From Taurinivorans muris (GTDB lineage: Bacteria; Desulfobacterota; Desulfovibrionia; Desulfovibrionales; Desulfovibrionaceae): a stretch of 64,000 nt of DNA. The stretch is taken from contig NZ_CP065938.1 in NCBI RefSeq assembly GCF_025232395.1, forward strand, positions 186,001 through 250,000. The letters run 5' to 3'. A model generated the notes under the pieces. That model did not search any database and was not told the origin of the DNA. It saw only the letters and a program-made list of their open reading frames with translations. The position numbers and the translations under genes were made by a program. Shown here one piece after another: positions 49,926 to 59,020 of this stretch. The number at the start of each line of letters is the position of its first letter. Positions within the stretch are counted from its first letter, which is position 1.

Positions 49926-50855
49926 TTGAAAATAATCACAGTATTAATCGCTTTAGGTTTTTTATTTACTCCTGACTTGAGTTTGGCAAGTTCGAGAGCT
50001 TCAATCGTCGCCACTATAAACAGCGATATGATTACAGCTTTGCAGCTTGAAAAAAATGTTCGGTTGGCATTGCTCGCCAAAGGCGTTGACCCTAATAAAG
50101 TCAGTCCCGGCGAATTGAAAGATATTAAAAAATCCGTGTTGGACGATTTGGTTAAAGAATCCATTCTGATACAGGAAGCAAAAAATCAAAATATTGATAT
50201 CAGCGATAAAGATGTTGAAAAAGAAATTCAAAATTCCATCGATAAAGCCGGCATCTCAAAGGAAGCTTTTTATGCCGATTTGGCAAAACAAGGTTATGAT
50301 GAAAAATTTTACAAGGATAAAGTTAAAAAATCATTATTGACGCAAACTCTCATAAACAGAAACGTGCTTCGTAAAATCATTGTGACCAATGATGAAATTT
50401 TGGAATTTTACCTTGCCAACGGCGGACAAATTACGGGAAAGGCGAATGTCGCACTGCTTGTTTATCCTAATGGCGAACAAATGGATATGCATTCTGAAAA
50501 ATTGCAGGATAATCCCCGCAGGTTTGAAGATATTGCAAAAGATATTTCCGTCGGACCTTCTGCGGATAAAGGCGGCGTTTTAGGGGAAATGGCTGTTTCC
50601 GACCTTGCCGTGCCTGTGCAGTCCGCTATTCAGGGTTTGGATGCCGGTGAGGTTTCAAAGGTATTTTCTTTGAACGGCGCGTATGCGCAGGCGAAAGTGC
50701 TGTCTAAAACAACATCAAGCGATAATTTGGCTGAAATCATCGATCCCGCCGTTGTTGCGAAAATTCGTGACGGATTGCGCATGCAAAGGGTTGGAAATAA
50801 AATTGAAGAATATATAACGGGCTTGGAAAAAAAAGCTATTGTAACCATAAGATAG
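49926..50855 (+). CDS. Periplasmic SurA-like peptidyl-prolyl isomerase (TTG start)
   Basis: 309 residues. The start codon is TTG, preceded by GAGGGCG; no ATG gives a complete signal peptide. Signal peptide 1-21 (cleavage near SLAS). The SurA_N-like chaperone domain begins VATINSDMITALQLEKNVR and continues with VKESILIQEAKNQNI. A parvulin-like domain at about 165-265 shows the typical KGGVLGEM then VFSLNGAYAQAKVL. Likely a chaperone for outer-membrane proteins. It lies 65 bases after the membrane-anchored homologue and 9 bases before the RodZ-like gene. Confidence 0.82.
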   Translation: MKIITVLIALGFLFTPDLSLASSRASIVATINSDMITALQLEKNVRLALLAKGVDPNKVSPGELKDIKKSVLDDLVKESILIQEAKNQNIDISDKDVEKEIQNSIDKAGISKEAFYADLAKQGYDEKFYKDKVKKSLLTQTLINRNVLRKIIVTNDEILEFYLANGGQITGKANVALLVYPNGEQMDMHSEKLQDNPRRFEDIAKDISVGPSADKGGVLGEMAVSDLAVPVQSAIQGLDAGEVSKVFSLNGAYAQAKVLSKTTSSDNLAEIIDPAVVAKIRDGLRMQRVGNKIEEYITGLEKKAIVTIR

Positions 50856-50864
50856 GGCGGTATT

Positions 50865-51863
50865 ATGAATTTAATCGAACTTGGCACCATATTTCGTGAA
50901 AAACGCCAAAGTAAAAATTTAAGTATAGCTGATATATCAAAGGCGATTAAAATACCCCAGCAAAGTTTGATAGCTTTGGAACAAGGTGATTTGGGATTTA
51001 TCGGTTATGAAACGTATTATAAGAATTTTTTGAAATGTTACGCTGTGTATTTAGGGTATGATGTTGAAGAATATCAACAACTCATTAAAAATGTTGATGA
51101 ATTTTCCGAGCAAATCGCACCTCCTAAAAGTTTGGAAGTCCAGCTTGCGGAAACTCAGCCGGAACTGGCAAAACCCCGGGGCAGAAAATTGGCTGTTCAG
51201 CTTTTTATTTTAGCCGTGATCGGGGGCAGCGCATATTTTTATTTTTCACATGGTGATGTTTTGTTCGGTGATGAAAAAGAAAACACTCCTGTGATTGAAA
51301 AACAAACAAAACCCGCTTCTTCTGCCGTTGCGGTGGATAAGAACGTTGAACCCGCAAAAGAACCGGTTCTTGCTTCTGAACCTGAAAATGAAACAACAGA
51401 AGCGGTGTTGCAGGCTGAAAATGAAAAAAGCGATGTGCAGGCGGAAGCTGAGAACGTAATACAAAAACAAGAAGTTTCCGATACGCAAAAACCTACGGAA
51501 ACAGTTGCTCAGGATACTGCACAAAAATCTTCCGGAGCGGTGCAGCAAGAACTTCCCTTTGATTTGCAGGCATTTTTATCCGAATATCCCTCTGCGCAGG
51601 TGATTGATTGGGAAAGCGTCGCAGAGCCTCAAAAAGGCGAACAACAAGCTGTTATGTATGCAAATCAGGATTGTTGGATGCAATACCGTCAAGATGACAA
51701 GTCAGGACATTTTATCATAAAAAAAGGTGAACAGCGTGTGTTCAATTTTAGGAAGAATTTGCAGTTCAAAATTGCAAACGGTTCCGCAATAACGCTTTTC
51801 CATGACAGAAAACCTGTCGACGTGGGGGATTCTTCCAAACTTCGAGAAATCAACCTTGAGTAA
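50865..51863 (+). CDS. RodZ-like cytoskeletal membrane protein (HTH-TM-DUF4115)
   Basis: 332 residues with the RodZ layout: a cytoplasmic Xre-type helix-turn-helix (residues 1-72; LSIADISKAIKIPQQSLIALEQGD), a single membrane helix (about 109-127), a long Glu/Ala/Lys-rich linker, and a C-terminal periplasmic DUF4115 domain (about 240-332; DCWMQYRQDDKSGHFIIKKGE). RodZ couples MreB to the wall-elongation machinery and sets rod shape. The neighbouring SurA-like genes suggest an envelope assembly operon. A strong terminator follows. Confidence 0.85.
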   Translation: MNLIELGTIFREKRQSKNLSIADISKAIKIPQQSLIALEQGDLGFIGYETYYKNFLKCYAVYLGYDVEEYQQLIKNVDEFSEQIAPPKSLEVQLAETQPELAKPRGRKLAVQLFILAVIGGSAYFYFSHGDVLFGDEKENTPVIEKQTKPASSAVAVDKNVEPAKEPVLASEPENETTEAVLQAENEKSDVQAEAENVIQKQEVSDTQKPTETVAQDTAQKSSGAVQQELPFDLQAFLSEYPSAQVIDWESVAEPQKGEQQAVMYANQDCWMQYRQDDKSGHFIIKKGEQRVFNFRKNLQFKIANGSAITLFHDRKPVDVGDSSKLREINLE

Positions 51864-51881
51864 TATACGGAAATTTATTGT

Positions 51882-51910
51882 AAAGGGAACGCAGCGTTCC
51901 CCTTTTTTTT
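51882..51910 (+). terminator. Terminator after the RodZ-like gene
   Basis: GGGAACG / CGTTCCC stem with loop CAG and a C followed by eight T. It ends the mfd-surA-rodZ transcription unit. Confidence 0.92.
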
Positions 51911-51911
51911 G

Positions 51912-52526
51912 TCGCTTCAGCACAATAAAGCTGCCAGCTCTAATCCGGTTGAATAAAAAATCTTTAGACACAAGCCCGTCCTCCTTTGATATATATTGGG
52001 TGTGTTTGTCGATAAGGACTTTAAAATTGAGGCATTAATAATAAACAAAAATACCAATATCATCTTTAGAGTAATGAAGTTAAAAGTGTAGGATTGCCGT
52101 ATGATATTCAAAACTATTTAATGTTGCATGATATGGTTTAATATAGGGTTGATTACGGATTGGATTGCAGCGGTTGAGAAGGAAGTAACGATAATGAAAT
52201 TTCGTATGCGGTTGAATTGCAAGAAAACCTTATATGAGATATCGCATTTTGCATGGTAATTCAGTATAAAAAATATTGTCGGTAATAAAAATAAGCAAAA
52301 GAACTGCGTTTCGTTTTTTTCTTTTTTATTTCAATGGGTATGGTCAGCCCGAAAAACAGTCGGTTGTGATATTCCGAAAATATTGAGGATTATGGTATGT
52401 GGTATTTGTCGAATGGATTTTGCTTATGAAATTTTATCACAAAAATCTTTAGACTTTTTCTTGAAACTTATTTTCTTTTATGCTATGCATGTTGCATATC
52501 ATGCTTATTCTATGAAAGGAAAAGAT
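51912..52526 (+). other. 615-base intergenic stretch without a recognised gene
   Basis: AT-rich DNA with frequent stops in all frames. An open frame runs from 52383 into the next gene but has no ribosome site and an unlikely Met/Cys/Phe-rich N-terminus, so I treat it as upstream sequence. No tRNA, repeat, riboswitch or transposon end was recognised. It may hold the promoter of the next gene, a decayed gene or a small RNA. Confidence 0.5.
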
Positions 52527-52946
52527 ATGCCCCAAGTTGCCGCTAGAATCAGTGATAATCAAGAAAGATGGTTAAAAGATTATTTCAGAACCAAAAGTGC
52601 AGGTGCAGAGTTTATTCTCCCTTGGGCTGTTGATACTTTTTTTCGAGCTATCGGTGGAATACGTGCGATTTTTACGGAAGAAGAATTAAAAACCATTGTC
52701 GAAGCGCATAAAGACACGAAACTTATGCCCGACCATACGCGGCTGACGTATTTGATTGTGCGGGTGATGGATATATGCGACATAAACGGCGTGCACAAGA
52801 AATACGGCGCAAGCCGCACGAGTCTTGAAACAAAATTGAAGCAATTGGACGATACGCAGGCTACGGCATTGATGATATGGGCTGTCGCCTTTTGGGTGAG
52901 CAAAAATTGTTCTTCTGAAAGTTTGGACGAATATGTCCGTTCCTGA
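52527..52946 (+). CDS. Hypothetical protein with ribbon-helix-helix-like N-terminus
   Basis: 139 residues from the ATG at 52527, chosen because AAAGGA lies 7 bases before it. The N-terminus, PQVAARISDNQERWLKDYF then a second helix AGAEFILPWAVDTFFRAI, has the strand-helix-helix rhythm of MetJ/Arc-type (RHH) DNA-binding proteins. The remainder (FTEEELKTIVEAHKDTKLMP, LKQLDDTQATALMIWAVAFW) is helical and unrecognised. It follows the window's only long gene-poor stretch, which makes an accessory origin possible. Function unknown; DNA binding is inference. Confidence 0.7.
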   Translation: MPQVAARISDNQERWLKDYFRTKSAGAEFILPWAVDTFFRAIGGIRAIFTEEELKTIVEAHKDTKLMPDHTRLTYLIVRVMDICDINGVHKKYGASRTSLETKLKQLDDTQATALMIWAVAFWVSKNCSSESLDEYVRS

Positions 52947-52975
52947 TTTTTGGCTTTTTTTCTTTTTTTTGATTT

Positions 52976-54139
52976 ATGCAAAGCCATAAAACAAGCCGGA
53001 ACCGTTTCTTTTATTTTCTTTGCACAAGCATAATGCTCTGTACCGGAGCGTATCTTGCTGTCCGGTTGTTTTGGTTTACGGAACTTCCGCTTTTTATAAA
53101 AATTTTCGCAGGCGCCGTGATCATGCTTTTGTCGCAATGCATGTTCGGCATGCGGTATGTGGTGAGTTTTACTCCGCATATGTCGTATTTTGCGTTAAAA
53201 GTTTGCGGATATTGTTCCGCGTTTTTTATTTGTTTGGCGAGTTTTGTGTGTTTGCATGACATATTTTTTTATGCCCGCTGGTATTATGAAAAGTCTTTGC
53301 CTTCTTATGGAATAACGGCTGCTTTCGCTTTCTGCATGCTTTTCGTTTCTTTTGCCGCCATGGTATATGGTGCATGGCGGGCATTGAAAATTCCCGCATT
53401 CGTATACAATGATTTATATGTCAAGGAGTTGCCAGAAGAGCTTGAAGGAATGCGTATCGTGCATTTGAGCGATTTGCATATAGGCTCGATTTTTGATGGT
53501 AAATGGCTTGGAAAACTGGTTGACGGAATTAATGCCGAGCAGGCTGATTTAATTGTCGTCACGGGGGATTTGGTGGATGCCGTTCCCGCTAAGATAGAGC
53601 AGGATGTCGTTCATTTGCGGAAATTACAGTCCCTGCTCGGCATGCATATTTGTTTGGGTAATCATGAATATTTTTGCGGTGCGATGCCATGGGTTGAAAA
53701 ATGGCATTCTTGGGGCTTCAATGTCTATATCAATGAAAACAAAAAGGTGCTGTATAAAAATTTTCCTTTTTATATAGCGGGTTCTGCCGATTTTGAAGGA
53801 AATAAATTTCCGGGGCTTTTGACTCCCGATATGGAAAAAACATTGCAGGGAATACGGCAGGAAGATTTTGTGCTGCTTTTGCAGCATCAGCCCAAGAAAG
53901 CGAAAAAAAATGCGCACAAAGGTGTAAATGTCCAACTATCGGGGCATACGCACGGCGGGCAGTATTTTTTTCTTTTTCCCATTGTTTGTTTATTGAATAA
54001 CGGCTATCGTTCCGGTTTTTATGAAGTGGGTGATTTATCTCTTTATGTAAGTCCGGGAAGCGGGCTTTGGGGCTATGTCCCTTTGCGCTTCGGAACAAAC
54101 AGCGAAGTCTTGGTTCATACCTTGAAGAAGAAAAAATAA
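52976..54139 (+). CDS. Membrane-anchored metallophosphoesterase (YkuE-like)
   Basis: 387 residues. Four hydrophobic segments in the first 135 residues anchor it in the membrane, and a calcineurin-like phosphoesterase domain follows. Metal ligands are visible in order: D166 and H168 (HLSDLHIGS), D198 (VVTGDLVD), N229-H230 (LGNHEYF), and the C-terminal SGHTHGGQYF. Similar proteins act on lipid A (LpxG/LpxH-type chemistry) or on other phosphate esters; the substrate here is unknown. The ATG at 52976 has no clear ribosome site, so the first residues are uncertain. Confidence 0.82.
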   Translation: MQSHKTSRNRFFYFLCTSIMLCTGAYLAVRLFWFTELPLFIKIFAGAVIMLLSQCMFGMRYVVSFTPHMSYFALKVCGYCSAFFICLASFVCLHDIFFYARWYYEKSLPSYGITAAFAFCMLFVSFAAMVYGAWRALKIPAFVYNDLYVKELPEELEGMRIVHLSDLHIGSIFDGKWLGKLVDGINAEQADLIVVTGDLVDAVPAKIEQDVVHLRKLQSLLGMHICLGNHEYFCGAMPWVEKWHSWGFNVYINENKKVLYKNFPFYIAGSADFEGNKFPGLLTPDMEKTLQGIRQEDFVLLLQHQPKKAKKNAHKGVNVQLSGHTHGGQYFFLFPIVCLLNNGYRSGFYEVGDLSLYVSPGSGLWGYVPLRFGTNSEVLVHTLKKKK

Positions 54140-54180
54140 AAATTACAAAATTGTAAAATAAATAAATTCATGCATAATGT

Positions 54181-54209
54181 TTGACAGCGAAAGTTTTGCG
54201 TTGTAGTGT
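54181..54209 (+). promoter_or_regulatory. Candidate sigma-70 promoter of ilvC
   Basis: Perfect -35 TTGACA, 17-base spacer, and a weak -10 TAGTGT, 43 bases before the ilvC start. Confidence 0.4.
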
Positions 54210-54230
54210 GTTTTTATACTTTTTTGGTAA

Positions 54231-55241
<1,011 letters not shown>

Positions 55242-55260
55242 TCTCATTTGTTTTCTTATG

Positions 55261-55289
55261 TAGGGGGCAAGTTTTTTGCTCCCTATTTT
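55261..55289 (+). terminator. Probable terminator after ilvC
   Basis: TAGGGGGCA / TGCTCCCTA stem with one mismatch, a T-rich loop, and TTTTACTG after it. It lies between ilvC and lysA. Confidence 0.55.
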
Positions 55290-55312
55290 ACTGTCTTTTT
55301 AAAAGGATTGAT

Positions 55313-56578
55313 ATGTCAGTACGCTCTAATTATACGGATTCTCTGAATTTTTATGGAAAAGAAACTCCTCAAGGTTTAATGGAAAAATTTGGTTCGCCTC
55401 TTTATGTGTATAATGAAGTCGTGCTTCGTGAACGCTGCAGGGATTTGGTCGGGCTATGCAAAACAAAGGGACTGCATATCAATTATTCCGCAAAGGCGAA
55501 CGCTAATCCGCACCTTCTGAAAATTATCAGGGAAGAAGGCTGTCTTGTTGACGCCATGAGTCCCGGAGAATTGTATCTTGATTTGAAAGCGGGCTATAAG
55601 CCTGATGAAGTTCTTTATGTCTGCAATAATGTCAGTCCGGAAGAAATGAAAAACGCCCTTGAAAAAGGGGTGCTTGTGAGCGTGGATTCCCTTATGCAGG
55701 TTGAACAGCTCTGCCGGCTGAATAGGGGCGGAAAAATCATGGTGCGTTTCAATCCCGGTATCGGGGCGGGGCACAGCGCAAAAGTCGTGACAGGGGGCAA
55801 AGAAACGAAATTCGGCGTTGACCCTGAAAAATTGCCGCAGCTTCTTGAAATTTTGGATAGATACGGTGTGACTTTGGCGGGTATCAATCACCATATAGGC
55901 TCTTTGTTCATGGAGGGGGAAAGCTATATCGAAGCGGCAAAAGTGCTTTTGGATTTGGCTTTGAAGCTCCCTTGTTTTGAAAAATTGGAAATCATTGATT
56001 TTGGCGGCGGTTTCGGCATTCCTTACCATAAATACGAAAATCAGGCCCGTTTTGATTTGGAGACATTCAGCCGTTTATTGAATGAAACGCTTTCAGGCTG
56101 GGCAAAAGCGCATAATTATCACGGAAAATTTTATTTGGAACCCGGGCGTTATATCGCGGCTGAATGCGGAGTTGTCCTAGGGACTGTTTACAATACGAAA
56201 ACAAACGGAACAAAACCGTATGTGGGAACAGATTTGGGCTTTAACGTTCTTGCCCGCCCCATGCTGTACGATTCTTTTCATGATGTGGAAATATACCGTA
56301 ATAATGCTCAGGAAAATATGGAAGAATTGGAGCAGACCATTGTCGGAAATATTTGCGAATCCGGAGATATTATCGCAAAAAACCGTGTACTGCCCGTTTT
56401 GAGGGAAGGCGATATTGTCGCCATGCTCGATGCGGGGGCTTACGGCTTTTCCATGAGTTCGAATTATACCCAGCGTCTGCGTCCTGCTGAAGTTCTTATT
56501 CAGAAGGACGGTACTGCAAAATGTATCCGCCGACGTGATACGTTTGAGGATATTTTTGCAACCGTGACGGATTTTTAA
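55313..56578 (+). CDS. lysA: Diaminopimelate decarboxylase LysA
   Basis: Last step of lysine synthesis, removing CO2 from meso-diaminopimelate with PLP. K61 in NYSAKANANPH forms the Schiff base; GINHHIGSLF, IDFGGGFGIPYH and YLEPGRYIAAECG bind the cofactor phosphate and substrate; ICESGDIIAKNR supplies the active-site cysteine from the partner subunit. 421 residues is normal. AAAAGGA precedes the ATG. A strong terminator follows. Confidence 0.96.
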   Translation: MSVRSNYTDSLNFYGKETPQGLMEKFGSPLYVYNEVVLRERCRDLVGLCKTKGLHINYSAKANANPHLLKIIREEGCLVDAMSPGELYLDLKAGYKPDEVLYVCNNVSPEEMKNALEKGVLVSVDSLMQVEQLCRLNRGGKIMVRFNPGIGAGHSAKVVTGGKETKFGVDPEKLPQLLEILDRYGVTLAGINHHIGSLFMEGESYIEAAKVLLDLALKLPCFEKLEIIDFGGGFGIPYHKYENQARFDLETFSRLLNETLSGWAKAHNYHGKFYLEPGRYIAAECGVVLGTVYNTKTNGTKPYVGTDLGFNVLARPMLYDSFHDVEIYRNNAQENMEELEQTIVGNICESGDIIAKNRVLPVLREGDIVAMLDAGAYGFSMSSNYTQRLRPAEVLIQKDGTAKCIRRRDTFEDIFATVTDF

Positions 56579-56598
56579 GCGATTAAAAAAAATACGAT

Positions 56599-56630
56599 AA
56601 GCACTCATGCGTTTGCATGGGTGCTTTTTT
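56599..56630 (+). terminator. Terminator after lysA
   Basis: 12-base stem AAGCACTCATGC / GCATGGGTGCTT with loop GTTT and six T. Its T-run ends only 7 bases before the ATG of the MATE gene. Confidence 0.9.
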
Positions 56631-56636
56631 GGCATT

Positions 56637-58007
56637 ATGGATACTCAAAAAATAAAACTTTTTTTGAACGATGTTCCTTATAGGGCAATATGGGAGTTAG
56701 TGTGGCCGCAAACGGCGACAATGCTCTGCATGATCGTGATTTCCCTGACGGATATTTATGTCGGAGGGAAAATCAACTCCGAAGTGCAGGCATCCATCGG
56801 CGTTTCCGCGCAGCTGCATGCTCTTTTCATGGTTTTGGGAACAAGTATCGGGGCGGGAGCAATGGCTGCCGTCAGCCAATCGATGGGGGCGAAACGTTTC
56901 GCCCGCGCTAAACGCTATTCCGGATTTGTTCTTGTCTATGCTTTTTGCATGGCTGTCTTATTGGCTGTTATCGGGTATTGTTTCCGTTATTTCATTATGG
57001 AAATATTGCAGGTTGAGCACCGTATGGTTGAAACGGCGGTCACTTTCTTTACGTTTGTTCTTTTCACTTTGCCTTTCCAGTATACCCATTATTTGAGTTC
57101 CGTCTTGTTCCGTGCTACGAAAGAGGTGATAAAACCGCTTTTAATCATTATCGTCATTGCTTTTTTCAATATTTTCGGTGATTTTGCCTTCGGGCTCGGA
57201 TATTTCGGTTTTACCGCATGGGGAGGCAAAGGAATAGCCTTTTCAACGTGGCTGTCCTATGCGCTCGGAGCTGTCATCGCCTTGATCGCGTTGTATAGGA
57301 ATGATATTTTTGAAAAATATGTCATTCCCCGTTTTCGTTGGATGAAAAAGGCGACGCCGTATTTATTCAAAGTTTCCATTCCGGCGTTGACCATGCAGTT
57401 TTTATGGCAGCTCGGCTATTTGATTCTTTTCGCCATTGTGGCTGCTCTTCCTGACAGTGTTTCCGCTCTTGCGGGACTGACAGCAGGAATGCGGATTGAA
57501 AGCATTTTGTTTATGCCTGCAGTGGCATTCAATGCGACAGCCTCAATTTTAATTGGTAGCACGCTTGGAGCGGGAAAAAAAGAAGAAGCGAAAAAAATTG
57601 GGCTTGCAATTATTTTTTTTGGTACTATTTTAATGTCAACTATCGGGCTCTGCATGCTGCCTTTTGTTGATACGCTCGCGGGATTTTTCAGTTCCGATGC
57701 GGATGCGCAGTGGAATATCAGAATGTATGTGTATATCAACATCGTATCGACTCCGTTTACTGTCGGCGGCTTGATTGTCAACGGTATCATGGTCGGCGCG
57801 GGAGCGACGGTCTATGCTTTGTTTATCAATCCGTTGTGCATTTGGGGAATACGATTGCCCTTAGGCATTTTTTTGGCGCATATTTTGGGGTATGGCTCAA
57901 TAGGCGTTTATTTTGCCATGCTCTTGTCCATGTCAATTCAGGCGACAAGTATGTTTATGATATTTTTAAAAGCAAATTGGACCAGGTATACTCTAAGAAA
58001 AATATAA
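56637..58007 (+). CDS. MATE-family multidrug/sodium antiporter
   Basis: 456-residue inner-membrane exporter with about twelve hydrophobic helices in two related halves, as in NorM/MATE transporters. IWELVWPQTATMLCMIVISLTDIYVGG opens the first half, GTSIGAGAMAAVSQSMGAKR is the characteristic helix 2 loop, and LIGSTLGAGKKEEAKKIG is the matching site in the second half. The start at 56637 follows the lysA terminator directly and lacks a good ribosome site; a start 30 bases upstream would lie inside the terminator hairpin. Substrate unknown. The DUF2156 gene follows 17 bases later. Confidence 0.88.
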   Translation: MDTQKIKLFLNDVPYRAIWELVWPQTATMLCMIVISLTDIYVGGKINSEVQASIGVSAQLHALFMVLGTSIGAGAMAAVSQSMGAKRFARAKRYSGFVLVYAFCMAVLLAVIGYCFRYFIMEILQVEHRMVETAVTFFTFVLFTLPFQYTHYLSSVLFRATKEVIKPLLIIIVIAFFNIFGDFAFGLGYFGFTAWGGKGIAFSTWLSYALGAVIALIALYRNDIFEKYVIPRFRWMKKATPYLFKVSIPALTMQFLWQLGYLILFAIVAALPDSVSALAGLTAGMRIESILFMPAVAFNATASILIGSTLGAGKKEEAKKIGLAIIFFGTILMSTIGLCMLPFVDTLAGFFSSDADAQWNIRMYVYINIVSTPFTVGGLIVNGIMVGAGATVYALFINPLCIWGIRLPLGIFLAHILGYGSIGVYFAMLLSMSIQATSMFMIFLKANWTRYTLRKI

Positions 58008-58024
58008 TAAAGCGGGAATGTGTT

Positions 58025-58978
58025 ATGTTTGAATTTAAACCTGTCACTTTGAATCTTTTTGCCGAATATGAGCAAAAGCGTAAAGAATGTCCTGTGAAAT
58101 CAGCGGATTACACTTTTACCAATTTGTTCGGCTGGGCTGATAAATACGGGCTTTCCGTCGCGTTTACCGATGATTTCGCTGTCATTCATCAAAAATATCC
58201 TTATCATTGCCTTTGGGCGCCTGTCGGAAATTGGGACAAACTCAATGCGGAAGATTTATCGGAACTTATTCATTCGGTTAACATTCCCAGCTGTCATGAT
58301 AATCCGCTCATGGCAAGCGTCAGTTCCCATGAAAACAGATTTTGCATGCATAGGGTCCCCGATGAGCTTGCGGAGCGCGTTATGGATATGTATTCCGGAA
58401 AAGTCGCTGTGATTGAAGCAAGGGGGCAATGGGAATATTTATATTCAAGGCAGGAATTGGCGACGCTTTCCGGAAACAGGTTTCATAAAAAGAAAAATCA
58501 TGTCAACGGGTTTTATAAAAGTTACGCTTGCGAATATCATCCTTTGACGACCGAGGACGGCGTGAAGGGCAGTTTGGAAGATGTGCTTGAACTGCAAAAT
58601 GAATGGTGCAAATGGCACGATTGCGAAAACAGCAATTCCTTATATGCGGAAAATGAAGCTATTTTCCGTGTGATTGGCAGCTGGAGCGCTTTCGGTTCTT
58701 TGTTCGGCGGTTCCTTTTATATTGATGATAAAATGGTCGCTTTTGCCGTTGGGGAAAAGCTTGATGATAAAACGTGCGTTGTGCATTTTGAAAAGGCTCA
58801 TTCCGATTACCGCGGAATTTATCAGGCCATCAATCATGCCTTTGTCAATAACTGCACGGAAGGCTTTGAAATTATCAACAGGGAACAGGATATGGACGAA
58901 GAGGGTATCCGTAAAGCAAAGCTTACGTATAACCCCGTAAATTATTTGAAAAAAAGTACGCTTGTCTTTACTCTGTAA
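58025..58978 (+). CDS. DUF2156 (phosphatidylglycerol lysyltransferase-like) protein
   Basis: 317-residue soluble protein resembling stand-alone DUF2156 proteins, a tandem-GNAT fold related to the aminoacyltransferase half of MprF. FEFKPVTLNLFAEYEQ and CPVKSADYTFTNLFGWADKYG are family-like starts; RFHKKKNHVNGFYKSY and INREQDMDEEGIRKAKLTYNP are the most recognisable blocks. The ATG at 58025 is chosen; the frame continues 315 bases upstream but there overlaps the MATE gene. It may transfer an amino acid to a lipid or peptide, but a substrate cannot be named. Confidence 0.8.
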   Translation: MFEFKPVTLNLFAEYEQKRKECPVKSADYTFTNLFGWADKYGLSVAFTDDFAVIHQKYPYHCLWAPVGNWDKLNAEDLSELIHSVNIPSCHDNPLMASVSSHENRFCMHRVPDELAERVMDMYSGKVAVIEARGQWEYLYSRQELATLSGNRFHKKKNHVNGFYKSYACEYHPLTTEDGVKGSLEDVLELQNEWCKWHDCENSNSLYAENEAIFRVIGSWSAFGSLFGGSFYIDDKMVAFAVGEKLDDKTCVVHFEKAHSDYRGIYQAINHAFVNNCTEGFEIINREQDMDEEGIRKAKLTYNPVNYLKKSTLVFTL

Positions 58979-59020
58979 AGGGTATATACTTTTTAACATA
59001 TCATTTTTTAGGAAAAAAGT

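Noticed and set aside
52383-52526. N-terminal extension of the RHH-like protein by 48 residues
   Set aside because: Met/Cys/Phe-rich sequence without a ribosome site; the ATG at 52527 has AAAGGA at good distance.
57710-58024. N-terminal extension of the DUF2156 protein by 105 residues
   Set aside because: It overlaps the MATE gene in another frame; the internal ATG at 58025 gives the normal family start.
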